From assembly GCA_947627465.1 (NCBI GenBank), contig CANQWD010000008.1:35843-99842 (forward strand): a DNA stretch of 64,000 bases, read 5' to 3'. Under the pieces are notes generated by a model, which saw only the letters and a list, made by a program, of their open reading frames with translations, was not told the origin of the DNA and did no database searches. Origin of the DNA: an uncultured Clostridia bacterium (GTDB lineage Bacteria > Bacillota > Clostridia > Oscillospirales > Ruminococcaceae). This document shows positions 15,074 through 23,259 of the stretch, in pieces. Numbering within the stretch: position 1 is the stretch's first letter; the number at the start of each line of letters is the position of its first letter. The position numbers were made by a program, and so were the translations under genes.

Positions 15074-17554
15074 ATGGAGCAATATAATGTTACGGGAATG
15101 TCCTGCGCGGCTTGCTCCGCGCGGGTGGAAAAAGCGGTGAACGCCGTTTCGGGAGTTACAAGCTGTTCGGTCAGCTTGCTCACGAACTCCATGGCGGTGG
15201 AGGGCGGCGAGCCGTCCGAGATCGTTAAGGCAGTGGAAGCGGCGGGCTACGGCGCGGCGGTCAAGGGCGCAAAAAAGTCGGAGAGCGCTAAGGACGAGTT
15301 AAAGGACACGGAAACGCCCAAAATGAAAATGCGCCTGTTTTGGAGCTTGGGATTTCTGGCTGTGCTGATGTATATTTCAATGGGCGCGATGATGTGGGGC
15401 TGGAAAGTTCCGCCGTTTTTGGAAAATCACGTTGCTATGGCTTTGGCGCAGCTGCTGCTTTCAGCGGTGATAATGATTATCAATCAGCGGTTCTTTATAA
15501 GCGGAGTTAAGGGAGTGCTTCACAAGTCTGCGAATATGGATACGCTGGTGTCGCTGGGCGCGGCGGCGGCGTTCGGTTATTCGGTCTACGCGATGTTTAG
15601 GATGATAAACGGAGACGAAGCCGCTCAAATGGCTTATATGCACGAGCTGTATTTTGAAAGCGCGGGCATGATACTCACACTGATAACGCTCGGCAAGCTG
15701 TTGGAAGCGCGTTCCAAGGGGAAAACCACCACGGCTTTGAAAAGCCTGATAAAATTAGCGCCGCAGACCGCCGTGCTGATAAGAGACGGCGAAGAGATCA
15801 CGGTGCCGATAGAGAGCGTGAACGTCGGCGATATATTCTCGGTGAAGGCGGGAGAGAGCATTCCCGTGGACGGTGTAATTATAGACGGCGAGACCTCGAT
15901 AAACGAAGCAGCGCTCACAGGCGAGAGCATTCCTGTTGACAAAATAGTCGGCGACGAGGTAAGCGCCGCAACTATCAGCGTTTCGGGATATATAAAGTGC
16001 AGAGCAACGCGCGTCGGCGAGGACACCTCGCTGTCGCAGATAATCAAGACGGTAAGCGACGCGGCAGCTACCAAAGCCCCCATAGCTAAGATTGCCGACA
16101 AGGTCTCGGGGGTATTCGTGCCCGTGGTAATAGCGATAGCGCTTGTGACCATTGCCGTGTGGCTGATTATCGGAAACGGCGCGGGGTACGCAATAGAACG
16201 CGGAATTTCCGTGCTTGTTATATCCTGTCCGTGCGCGCTGGGGCTGGCTACTCCCGTAGCGATAATGGTGGGCAACGGCATTGCCGCGAAAAACGGCATT
16301 TTGTTTAAAACGGCGGCGGCTCTTGAGGCGGCGGGAAAGACGGATATCGTGCTGCTTGACAAAACAGGCACCATTACAAGCGGAGAGCCTACCGTGTGTG
16401 ATATTCTTCCCTTTAATATCGAGGAGGAAGAGCTGCTGCGCGCCGCTTACGCCATAGAAAAACGAAGCGAACATCCTTTGGCTAAGGCGATAGTTTCTCA
16501 CGGACGCTCGTATAATTTCCCGAACGAGGAGCCAAGCTCGTTTCAAGTTCTGCGCGGGAGCGGAATTTCGGCGGAGCTGAACGGACGGCAGTATATAGCG
16601 GGAAATCTGCGGCTTTGCGAGACATACTGCGATATACCGAGAGAACTTCGCGACGCTTCGGAGCGCTTTGCGAATGAGGGCAAAACGCCGCTCTATTTCT
16701 GCCGCGACCAAAAGCCTATCGGCATTATCGCCGTGGCGGACGCTATCAAAGAAGAAAGCGCGGAAGCCGTTTCGCAGCTTAAAGCAATGGGCTGTCACAC
16801 AGTCATGCTGACGGGCGACAACAAACGCACCGCCGAAGCCGTCGGAAAAATCGCGGGCGTCGACGAGGTGATAGCCGAGGTTCGTCCGAACGATAAAGAA
16901 GACGTTGTGCACGAGTTCCAAAAACGCGGCAAAGTCATTATGGTGGGCGACGGCATAAACGACGCGCCCGCCCTCACCCGCGCGGATATCGGAATAGCGA
17001 TAGGCGCGGGCAGCGATATCGCGATAGACAGCGCGGATATCGTGCTGATGAAGTCGCGGCTTTCGGACGTTCCCGCCGCGATAAGGCTGTCAAGGCGCAC
17101 GCTGCTCAACATCAAGGAGAACCTGTTTTGGGCGTTTATTTACAACGTTATCGGAATACCGCTTGCGGCGGGCGTTTGGATAGGCTTGTTCGGCTGGCGG
17201 CTGAACCCGATGTTCGGGGCGGCGGCTATGAGCCTGTCAAGCTTCTGCGTGGTTACAAACGCTTTGCGGCTGAATTTCGTGAAGATCTATGATACTAAGC
17301 ACGACCACCCAAGGCGTGCGAAAAATAAACAGTTAAAGGAGAAAAACACTATGGAAGTTACTATGAAGATCGAGGGTATGATGTGCGGTCACTGCGAGGC
17401 GACCGTCAAGAAAGCTCTGGAAGCCGTTCCAACTGTCGAGAGCGCCGAAGTTTCCCACGAAAAGGGAACCGCGGTGGTTAAACTGAAAGAAGCCACCGAT
17501 TTCGCCGTGCTGAAGAAAGCCGTTGAGGACAAAGACTACAAGGTCGTTGAATAA
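15074..17554 (+). CDS. copA: Copper-exporting P1B-type ATPase CopA fused in frame to a CopZ-like domain
   Basis: Cu(I) efflux pump of the plasma membrane. The N-terminal heavy-metal domain has GMSCAACSARV (residues 8-18); then come transmembrane helices, TGES, the SCPCALGLATP metal site, phosphorylation loop DKTGT, SEHPLAKAI and GDGINDAPAL. A normal CopA would end near residue 757. Here the frame stays open through KQLKEKNT into a complete second chaperone domain with GMMCGHCEATV, ending at 826 aa. A ribosome binding site and ATG inside the linker (17335-17353) suggest a separate CopZ may also be made. It follows csoR by 75 bases. Confidence 0.93.
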   Translation: MEQYNVTGMSCAACSARVEKAVNAVSGVTSCSVSLLTNSMAVEGGEPSEIVKAVEAAGYGAAVKGAKKSESAKDELKDTETPKMKMRLFWSLGFLAVLMYISMGAMMWGWKVPPFLENHVAMALAQLLLSAVIMIINQRFFISGVKGVLHKSANMDTLVSLGAAAAFGYSVYAMFRMINGDEAAQMAYMHELYFESAGMILTLITLGKLLEARSKGKTTTALKSLIKLAPQTAVLIRDGEEITVPIESVNVGDIFSVKAGESIPVDGVIIDGETSINEAALTGESIPVDKIVGDEVSAATISVSGYIKCRATRVGEDTSLSQIIKTVSDAAATKAPIAKIADKVSGVFVPVVIAIALVTIAVWLIIGNGAGYAIERGISVLVISCPCALGLATPVAIMVGNGIAAKNGILFKTAAALEAAGKTDIVLLDKTGTITSGEPTVCDILPFNIEEEELLRAAYAIEKRSEHPLAKAIVSHGRSYNFPNEEPSSFQVLRGSGISAELNGRQYIAGNLRLCETYCDIPRELRDASERFANEGKTPLYFCRDQKPIGIIAVADAIKEESAEAVSQLKAMGCHTVMLTGDNKRTAEAVGKIAGVDEVIAEVRPNDKEDVVHEFQKRGKVIMVGDGINDAPALTRADIGIAIGAGSDIAIDSADIVLMKSRLSDVPAAIRLSRRTLLNIKENLFWAFIYNVIGIPLAAGVWIGLFGWRLNPMFGAAAMSLSSFCVVTNALRLNFVKIYDTKHDHPRRAKNKQLKEKNTMEVTMKIEGMMCGHCEATVKKALEAVPTVESAEVSHEKGTAVVKLKEATDFAVLKKAVEDKDYKVVE
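17335..17353 (+). promoter_or_regulatory. copZ: Internal ribosome binding site and ATG for a CopZ-sized product
   Basis: AAAGGAG (17335-17341) stands nine bases before the in-frame ATG at 17351. Starting there gives a 67-aa protein, MEVTMKIEGMMCGHCEATV onward, the size and motif of the copper chaperone CopZ. The arrangement looks like adjacent copA and copZ genes whose intervening stop codon was lost. Confidence 0.6.
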
Positions 17555-17572
17555 AATACAGAAAAATAATGC

Positions 17573-17602
17573 TTTCTCCCCCTCTTCGCGGAGGGGGAGA
17601 AA
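17573..17602. terminator. Strong hairpin between convergent genes
   Basis: Perfect 12-bp stem (17573-17584 with 17591-17602) around the loop TTCGCG, 18 bases after the copA stop. The T-run is clearer on the minus strand (ATTATTTTTC) than on the plus strand, so it may end both the copper transcript and the convergent minus-strand gene. A similar CTCCTCCC-type hairpin lies after pnkp. Confidence 0.6.
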
Positions 17603-17617
17603 ATGAAAAAACACTTT

Positions 17618-18185
17618 TTATTCACTCTGTCCGCTTCCCGAGGGGAGCGGATTTGTGTTATCATCTACAAATATAAATTTGCCGAGCGAGGGAAGACGGA
17701 GGTAGTTTTCGCCGGAATGAAAAAATATATGCACGGTGTTGTCATAGGTTAGGTCTTCGGGGAGCGACCGCTCCTCGGTGCAGTTAATAATGATATTATA
17801 ATATACGGAGTATTCTTCCTCCACGATGTATTCTTTTTTCGTGGCAGTAATATCTTTTCGTCAGCATACGCTGCCTCTGCGCCATATCTTTGTTGCTCCA
17901 CTCTTTTTCCATATATTTTTTTATTGAAGCGTCAACATCGCTGCCGTTAAGCAGAAACGTTTCGGGCGTTATCTCCACCCACAGGTCGGCGTTCTTGTCG
18001 CCGTTGAGGTAATATTTGCCCAACTTTAAGGTGTCCTCCGGTACTTCTGTCGGCGGGATATAGACGTTTTGTTCCGCGTTTAGGCGCTCGGTTTCGGCGT
18101 TTTTTTTGTTTATCAAGGCCGTCACTGCAACAGCCGCGATAAGCAAAACCGCCGCGATAATAATAGGTATTGAGATCTTTTTCAT
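17618..18185 (-). pseudogene. Membrane-anchored hypothetical protein, frame broken at an A6 run
   Basis: The ATG at 18185 opens MKKISIPIIIAAVLLIAAVA, a single N-terminal transmembrane anchor, followed by an extracytoplasmic region (KLGKYYLNGDKNADLWVEIT). At the homopolymer A6 near 17833-17838 the matching sequence moves by one base into EYIVEEEYSVYYNIIINCTE and runs on to 17618. Removing one A joins both halves into about 188 aa. Polymerase slippage on A6, a real frameshift or a sequencing error could explain it. No family recognised. Confidence 0.55.
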
Positions 18186-18376
18186 AGAATTCACCATCCA
18201 AACTATAATATAATTATACAAATTTTCAGGTATTATGTCAATACTGTAAGCATAAATTTAGTTGCGTTCCGGAACAAATTTGTATGCTTGCACAAACTGT
18301 CTGCCGCCAATTTGTTATAAATCACAATCGTTTTAGAGTCTGTCTGTTATACTGCCATGACATCGTCAAAATCAAC

Positions 18377-18405
18377 TTGACAAAAACTGTGGAATGTGCT
18401 ATAAT
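18377..18405 (+). promoter_or_regulatory. Promoter of the hemerythrin-receiver gene
   Basis: TTGACA (18377-18382), 17 bases, TATAAT (18400-18405), about 75 bases ahead of the start codon; TG two bases before the -10 gives an extended -10. The rest of the 300-base gap 18186-18485 shows no gene. Confidence 0.85.
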
Positions 18406-18485
18406 ATTAGGGGAAATTATATCCGAAAGACGAAACTTGAAAATCGCAAGGCGGGTAAACATACAATGCAACAGGAGGTTTCGGT

Positions 18486-19865
18486 ATGAGTGATGAATAT
18501 CAATGGCGGGAAGAGTATAATATCGGTGTTGAGAGTATCGACAAGGAACATCGGCAGCTTTTTAGTATAATAAATAAGCTTTTTGCCATGGAAAAAGACG
18601 GGAAAGATATCGAATGGGTCTGCAGCGAGGGTATTAAGTTTTTTAAGACGCATGCTCTCACACACTTCTCCAATGAAGAAGCTTATATGGCGTCCATAGA
18701 TTACAAAGGACTTCCGCAGCATCGTCTGCTTCATCAAAATTTCCGCAATAACACGCTTCCCGCTTTGGAAAAAGAGCTGGAGCGCACTAATTATTCCCAA
18801 AACTCGCTGGAGCATTTCCTCGGAGTATGCGCAGGTTGGCTTATCGGTCATACGCTTACCGAGGATATCGCAATATCGGGTAAGGAAAATTCCGAACGCT
18901 GGCAGCATCTTTTTTCCGGCAATGAGCAGGACGATATTAAAAAGGTGATCCTCCAACAGCTGTTCAACGTATTTCATGTTGAAGCACACCTTGTAAGCGA
19001 CAGATACGGCGCGGAGAAGTTCGGAAACGGAATATATTACCGTTTGGTCTACGGTATGCCAAATATAAGCGAAAAGCTGGAGATAATTATGGTATTCGAG
19101 GAACAGATGGTCATAAATACTGTGGGAAAGGTTCTCGGAATACATACGAACGAACTGGACTCAATGCTGCTGCACGCTACGCGTTATTCGGCAAGACAAT
19201 TTGTGAACAGGGCTGTGGAGTGTTTTCCGGCATTGGCTAATTACGGTCTTGAGGAAGAGGACTTTCTTTCTTACAGCGATTTCCATAAGCTTATGTCGAA
19301 AGGCGAGCATCAACTGAGTTTGTTGTTTGACACGGGGGTAGGTTACTTCGCTTACTGCGTGATCGCGCCGCATTTGCTTGAAACGGGCATCGGTTATTCC
19401 ATTATGAGCGACAACGCCGCCTCCGAAGTAGAAAAGTACCTGAACCGCCGCAAGGAAAAGGAAGAACAGGCTAAGAAAAATCCCCGAAAAAAGGTGCTGA
19501 TCGTGGACGATTCTCCCACTATACGCGAGGGAATGAAGAAAATGCTTTCAAACGACTATTCAGTTTCCGCAGTGGATTCGGGGGTCGCGGCTATTCGGTC
19601 CATTGCGCTGGACGTTCCGGATCTTGTGCTTCTTGATTATGAAATGCCCGTGTGCGATGGTCGTCAGACATTGGAAATGCTCCGTTCGGACGAGGTATTT
19701 GCCAACGTTCCGGTTATTTTCCTTACGGGACGCAGAGACCCCGCAAGCGTAATCGGGGTTATGCCGCTAAAGCCCTCGGGATATATTCTGAAAACTTCTA
19801 AGCCCGACGAGATCCAAAAAGAAATAAGTGATTTTTTCGCAAAGCAGCAGAGTGTTAAGAATTAA
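18486..19865 (+). CDS. Bacteriohemerythrin with CheX-like middle and C-terminal receiver domain
   Basis: 459 aa. Residues 1-140 are a hemerythrin domain: W-x-x-x-Y-x-x-G-V-x-x-I-D-x-E-H, HALTHFSNEE, HRLLHQNF and GHTLTED supply the di-iron His/Glu/Asp ligands that bind O2 or NO. Residues about 150-320 look like a CheX-type phosphatase domain (tentative). Residues about 335-455 are a receiver domain, KKVLIVDDSPTIREGM with phospho-acceptor Asp in VLLDYEMP and Lys in ILKTSKP. AGGAGG precedes the ATG. The design suggests an oxygen- or redox-tuned switch on phosphorelay signalling. A paralogue lacking the receiver lies at 40545-41441. Confidence 0.85.
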   Translation: MSDEYQWREEYNIGVESIDKEHRQLFSIINKLFAMEKDGKDIEWVCSEGIKFFKTHALTHFSNEEAYMASIDYKGLPQHRLLHQNFRNNTLPALEKELERTNYSQNSLEHFLGVCAGWLIGHTLTEDIAISGKENSERWQHLFSGNEQDDIKKVILQQLFNVFHVEAHLVSDRYGAEKFGNGIYYRLVYGMPNISEKLEIIMVFEEQMVINTVGKVLGIHTNELDSMLLHATRYSARQFVNRAVECFPALANYGLEEEDFLSYSDFHKLMSKGEHQLSLLFDTGVGYFAYCVIAPHLLETGIGYSIMSDNAASEVEKYLNRRKEKEEQAKKNPRKKVLIVDDSPTIREGMKKMLSNDYSVSAVDSGVAAIRSIALDVPDLVLLDYEMPVCDGRQTLEMLRSDEVFANVPVIFLTGRRDPASVIGVMPLKPSGYILKTSKPDEIQKEISDFFAKQQSVKN

Positions 19866-19927
19866 AAACCGCTTTGGGGTCGTTTGCTGCGGCTCATCGC
19901 TTAGAGCGTATAGATTTTCAGTCGTCT

Positions 19928-19960
19928 CTAAAAACCGTTTTTGTAAAACACGGTTTTTAG
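19928..19960 (+). terminator. Hairpin after the hemerythrin-receiver gene
   Basis: Perfect 11-bp inverted repeat (CTAAAAACCGT at 19928-19938 with ACGGTTTTTAG at 19950-19960), 60 bases after the stop codon, T-rich on its 3' side. The remaining gap up to 20167 holds only A/T-rich sequence. Confidence 0.5.
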
Positions 19961-20167
19961 TGGCGGCTTTATTTGTTCAATTGTGACATCGTTACCAAAA
20001 AGATTTTTTCGACTTTCACCAAAAACTATTCAAAGCCATTAAATGTAATTTGAAATATCTATATTAACTTTTTATTTGTTTGTTTAATCTTGGAACGTTT
20101 TATAAATGGCTTTGTTAAGACGTTTATTGTTGGGAAATGTTCGATTTGTTACGATGCCTAATTATCT

Positions 20168-20195
20168 GTAAAGGGTATTTTAAAGGGTATAAAAA
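20168..20195 (+). repeat. Putative attL core repeat
   Basis: Starts GTAAAGGGTATTTT followed by AAAGGGTAT; 26 or so of 28 bases match the repeat at 28212-28239 in the same orientation. Direct repeats at the two ends of an integrase-coding island are the expected product of site-specific integration. A partial third copy (TTTTAAGGGTATAAAAAT) occurs at 20341-20358. Confidence 0.65.
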
Positions 20196-20213
20196 TCTCT
20201 AAGAAGTTAAAAA

Positions 20214-20330
20214 AGAAGTGTCCGAAGTGTCTGAGATGGCTTGCAGAAAGGGCTCACAGGTGTTTTTTAAAGTGTCCGAGAAGTGTCCGAAGTGTCCGAA
20301 CCCGTATTGTTAAGCCATTTAAAGCGTCCG
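20214..20330 (+). repeat. Left arm array of GTGTCCGA units (inverted partner at the right end)
   Basis: About 117 bases that match the reverse complement of 27999-28116 at close to nine bases in ten, nearly all differences being transitions. Each copy contains five to six AGTGTCCGA-type units in a fixed spacing. In the excised circle the two arrays would flank the att core, like integrase arm-type sites. Confidence 0.75.
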
Positions 20331-20440
20331 CAAGATGGGATTTTAAGGGTATAAAAATTTGTGAAGTAAAAGGAGTGCCGGACTTTTTCTTTTTCAGCCT
20401 TGTAAAAAGAAAAACGGCACTTTTTCGTGCCGTTTCTTCG

Positions 20441-20839
20441 TTATTCAGTCCAATTCTCGATTTTTAAGTCGGGAACGCGCTCAAACTCCCGAACATTGTT
20501 GGTTACCACCGTGAAACCTCGCGACCGCGCGTGAGCCGCTATCAGCATATCCATAGTGCCTATCGGAGTACCGTTTCGCTTCAGATAAGCGGCTATCTGT
20601 CCGTAATGCCGAGCTGCATCTTCGTCAAACGGAATAACTTCAACGGCGCATAAAAGCCCGTTAAGGCGTTGGACATTTTTATCATAAGCGTTTGAACCCT
20701 CAATACCGTGCCAAATCTCCGCTAAGGTTATCGCGGATATAACTAATCCGTCACGCGACTTTTCAGCCATTGCCTTAATAACGGCGGGAGTTCCCTTTTG
20801 TGCGTAAATACAGATGTTTGTGTCCAGCATATACGTCAT
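20441..20839 (-). CDS. vapC: VapC-type PIN-domain toxin
   Basis: Ribonuclease toxin; many VapCs cut initiator tRNA or rRNA. The 132-aa protein has the PIN acidic quartet: Asp6 in MLDTN, Glu in ITLAEIWHG near residue 41, Asp in GTMDMLIAAHA near residue 97 and the NNVREF strand near residue 114. It overlaps vapB by ATGA. It lies at the left end of the mobile element and probably stabilises it. Confidence 0.9.
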   Translation of the reverse strand: MTYMLDTNICIYAQKGTPAVIKAMAEKSRDGLVISAITLAEIWHGIEGSNAYDKNVQRLNGLLCAVEVIPFDEDAARHYGQIAAYLKRNGTPIGTMDMLIAAHARSRGFTVVTNNVREFERVPDLKIENWTE

Positions 20840-21099
20840 AATTCTTCCCTCTTTGACGGTACTTCGTTTCTGCGTGCGTCTTCGATTGTTTCAATAAAAT
20901 CGTTCGAAAAGCCGCCCAATTCAGATACGGATTTCATAAACTTGTCAAACCCTGTTTCGGGGCTTTTCTCTGATTTCGGTGCAAGTCTAAGCTCCGATCC
21001 GACTTTGCTTATTTCGACCTCTGAACAATTAAGGTGAAGTTCGCTCGGAATTACCATTATTTGGGTACTGCCGTCTGTAAGGATTTTCGCTGTTGCCAT
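20836..21099 (-). CDS. vapB: VapB-type antitoxin
   Basis: 87-aa partner of the PIN toxin. The N-terminus ATAKILTDGSTQIMVIPSELHL is a swapped-hairpin (AbrB/MazE-like) DNA-binding sequence; the C-terminal half, ending RRNEVPSKREEL, would wrap the toxin. AAGGGGTGG just before 21099 selects this ATG over an upstream in-frame start at 21150. Stop overlaps the vapC ATG. Confidence 0.85.
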   Translation of the reverse strand: MATAKILTDGSTQIMVIPSELHLNCSEVEISKVGSELRLAPKSEKSPETGFDKFMKSVSELGGFSNDFIETIEDARRNEVPSKREEL

Positions 21100-21121
21100 A
21101 CATACCACCCCTTTCAATTTT

Positions 21122-21150
21122 AGTATACTCCAAAAAGAACCGTTTGTCAA
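21122..21150 (-). promoter_or_regulatory. vapBC promoter
   Basis: TTGACA (21145-21150) and TATACT (21122-21127) on the minus strand, 17 bases apart. A 15-bp palindrome lies eight bases upstream of the -35. Confidence 0.75.
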
Positions 21151-21158
21151 GAACCGAA

Positions 21159-21173
21159 TTCGCCATTGGCGAA
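21159..21173. promoter_or_regulatory. Palindrome TTCGCCATTGGCGAA, candidate operator
   Basis: Near-perfect 15-bp dyad between int and vapB, just ahead of the vapBC -35. On the minus strand it reads TTCGCCAATGGCGAATTC, identical to a site at 27037-27054 on the plus strand before the TOPRIM gene. VapB or the element's XRE protein could bind it. Confidence 0.5.
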
Positions 21174-21197
21174 CTATAAACTTGTATTCTTTCAGCC

Positions 21198-22343
21198 TTA
21201 TTCGTTCTTCTCAATATTATCGATATATGCTTGCATTTTATCCGCGCTGTCCGTTTTCATTTTGTCGGAAACGTGCGCGTAAACCTGCATTGTGAAAGAG
21301 GCTGTCGCGTGACCGAGGTTTTCCTGTACGGTCTTGATACTGTCGCCGTTTTGCAGTGACAGCACCGCGAACGTATGCCGCAAATTGTGAAAACGCTGCT
21401 CCGACATACCGAGATTATTAACGATTGCCTTGAAATTCTTGCTGACCGTACAATGCGACAGATGTTTGCCGTTTTCGTTTACAAACACAAGGTTCATAGG
21501 ATTATCGGCGGTCGGCAGCTCGCTAAGTCTAACCAGAATATCGAATATCGAGTTTGGCAGCCGTTCAACGCGGCACTTGTCGTTTTTCAAGGGCGCAAAT
21601 TTGTATTTGCCGCCTTTTTTCTTTTCACGAATAAGCTGCTTTTCAATGCGGATAGTATGATTTTCAAAATCCACGCAGTCCCACGTCAGACCCAAAGCCT
21701 CGCCTTGGCGCATACCTGTGAACAATGTAACCTTGAACAAATCCTCATACTTGTGATATTTTATCGCTTTCAGAAATTCCGCTATATCGTTATCGGAAAG
21801 CGGGTTTATAGGTTTCTTCTCCACGCGCGGAAGAACTACCGCGTCCGCGGGATTTGAACGTATGTAGCCGATTTTCTGCGCGATTTTAAGAGCCTTGTGA
21901 AGAACGCCGTGACAATTCTTTAAAGACTTTGGTGAAAGCGGCTTATAGCTCGTTTTTCCCGCTAAAATCTCGTTGTATGCGTTCTGTATCATCGGCGCGT
22001 TCAGAGCCGTAAGCTTGATCCGTCCCAGCATAGGCTTTAAATGCTGTTCGCAATAGACCTCATAGGATTTTTGTGTAAATTCCTTGACATCACCGTTATA
22101 TTCTTTTAAGAACACATCGAGCCACTTCCCGACGGTTAGTTTTGAGGGTTCAATAAACACTCCGTTGTCTATATCTGCGGTGATTTGCGCAAGTTTCTTG
22201 CGAACCTCCTGCTGTGTTTTGCCGTAAACGGACTTCTGAACCTGTTTTCCCGTTTTGGGATCGCTGCCCAATGTGTACCTGCCCTCCCATAGTCCGTCCT
22301 TCCGGTGACGAATAGACCCGTTGCCCTGTGCATTTCTGCCCAT
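21198..22343 (-). CDS. int: Tyrosine recombinase / integrase of the element
   Basis: 381-aa site-specific recombinase that integrates and excises the element. Residues 1-60 form an arm-type DNA-binding domain (GLWEGRYTLGSDPKTGKQVQ), 65-155 a SAM-like core-binding domain, and 175-375 the catalytic domain: Arg in TLFTGMRQGEALGL, His-x-x-Arg in HNLRHTFAVLS, LGHATASFTMQVYAHV with the nucleophile Tyr. The arm-binding domain fits the repeated units in the inverted arrays. It follows the XRE gene by 14 bases. Confidence 0.93.
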   Translation of the reverse strand: MGRNAQGNGSIRHRKDGLWEGRYTLGSDPKTGKQVQKSVYGKTQQEVRKKLAQITADIDNGVFIEPSKLTVGKWLDVFLKEYNGDVKEFTQKSYEVYCEQHLKPMLGRIKLTALNAPMIQNAYNEILAGKTSYKPLSPKSLKNCHGVLHKALKIAQKIGYIRSNPADAVVLPRVEKKPINPLSDNDIAEFLKAIKYHKYEDLFKVTLFTGMRQGEALGLTWDCVDFENHTIRIEKQLIREKKKGGKYKFAPLKNDKCRVERLPNSIFDILVRLSELPTADNPMNLVFVNENGKHLSHCTVSKNFKAIVNNLGMSEQRFHNLRHTFAVLSLQNGDSIKTVQENLGHATASFTMQVYAHVSDKMKTDSADKMQAYIDNIEKNE

Positions 22344-22357
22344 AATGTCACCTCCCG

Positions 22358-22846
22358 TTATTTGCTGTCATCATCGTTGTCCGAGCGTTTTTCGCGCGTT
22401 TTCCTGAGCTGCTCTTGAAATATCTTAGCTTGGGACGTTGGGTAGTTATACCGCCACATATCGTATTCCACGCGTGTGATCTCGCCCTTTTCAAGTTTCT
22501 CTTTCATATTGTGCCATTCAAGCAGAAAATTATTTATCGTCAGCTCGTCGGCGCGTATGCATAAGAAACCGTCCTCTTGCGACACGGTAAACCCCAGCTC
22601 GTCCTCAAAGTCAAAGAGTATATGCGCCGCTGCCACGAGAGTTTGCGCGTTCGTTGGGTTAGACAGCGCGTTTATATTAACGCCGAGCTTGGCGGCAAAT
22701 ACTTCTAATTGAGCAGCAGAAGGCTTTCTTATTCCTTGTTCATAGCTTCTAAGCGTGTATTCGCTTATACCACACCAATTTGCTAATTCTTTCCGCGACA
22801 AACCCTTTAATTCGCGTATCTTTTTTATTTTATCACCACACGTCAC
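22358..22846 (-). CDS. XRE-family repressor of the element
   Basis: 162 aa. Helix-turn-helix at about residues 5-60: IKKIRELKGLSRKELANWCG then SEYTLRSYEQGIRKPSA. The C-terminal half is acidic and helical and may oligomerise. GAGGTG eight bases before the GTG at 22846 supports that start; an ATG at 22864 lacks a ribosome binding site. It is divergent from xis-rep, with a palindromic operator in between, the layout of a lysogeny-type switch. Confidence 0.85.
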   Translation of the reverse strand: MTCGDKIKKIRELKGLSRKELANWCGISEYTLRSYEQGIRKPSAAQLEVFAAKLGVNINALSNPTNAQTLVAAAHILFDFEDELGFTVSQEDGFLCIRADELTINNFLLEWHNMKEKLEKGEITRVEYDMWRYNYPTSQAKIFQEQLRKTREKRSDNDDDSK

Positions 22847-22930
22847 CGCAATGACACCTCGCATATATTATCTCATTATATATTATAACACATATTACAA
22901 AAAAATGGAATAGGAAATCAAAAAAACGTA

Positions 22931-22983
22931 TTGACATTTTGTTTTTTACGTTGTATAATAAATGCATAATACAATATTGTATT
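22931..22983 (+). promoter_or_regulatory. xis-rep promoter and palindromic operator
   Basis: TTGACA (22931-22936), 17 bases, TATAAT (22954-22959). Nine bases downstream is the perfect 16-bp palindrome AATACAATATTGTATT (22968-22983), placed to block transcription when bound, most likely by the divergent XRE protein. Confidence 0.8.
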
Positions 22984-23019
22984 TATAAATACGTTATATT
23001 TGAAAGAGAGGTATAATTT

Positions 23020-23259
23020 GTGAAAAACAATCAAAACCATTCCAACGAAGTCCCGCTGCTGCTGTCAGCGAAAGACCTTGTAAATCTTGGCATAAGCCGC
23101 TATATGGCATATCGAATTCTGAACCGTGAGGACGTTCCCGTAATTAAAATCGGCGATCGCAAGCTGATAAAGCGCGATGACTTCTTCGCTTGGCTTGAAA
23201 CCTGCAAGGTTGTAAACGCGAACCGGAACGAACAAGAAAAGAACGGTGGTCGCCGATGA
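23020..23259 (+). CDS. Excisionase-like helix-turn-helix protein
   Basis: 79 aa. LLSAKDLVNLGISRYMAYRI followed by the wing VPVIKIGDRKLIKRDDFFAWL is the MerR-like winged helix of Xis/AlpA-type proteins that bend att DNA and direct excision. GTG start with GAGAGG eight bases before it. Its end overlaps the primase-helicase start by four bases. Confidence 0.8.
   Translation: MKNNQNHSNEVPLLLSAKDLVNLGISRYMAYRILNREDVPVIKIGDRKLIKRDDFFAWLETCKVVNANRNEQEKNGGRR

Noticed and set aside
15755..16921. 388-aa minus-strand ORF
   Set aside because: Antisense to copA, which has all catalytic motifs.
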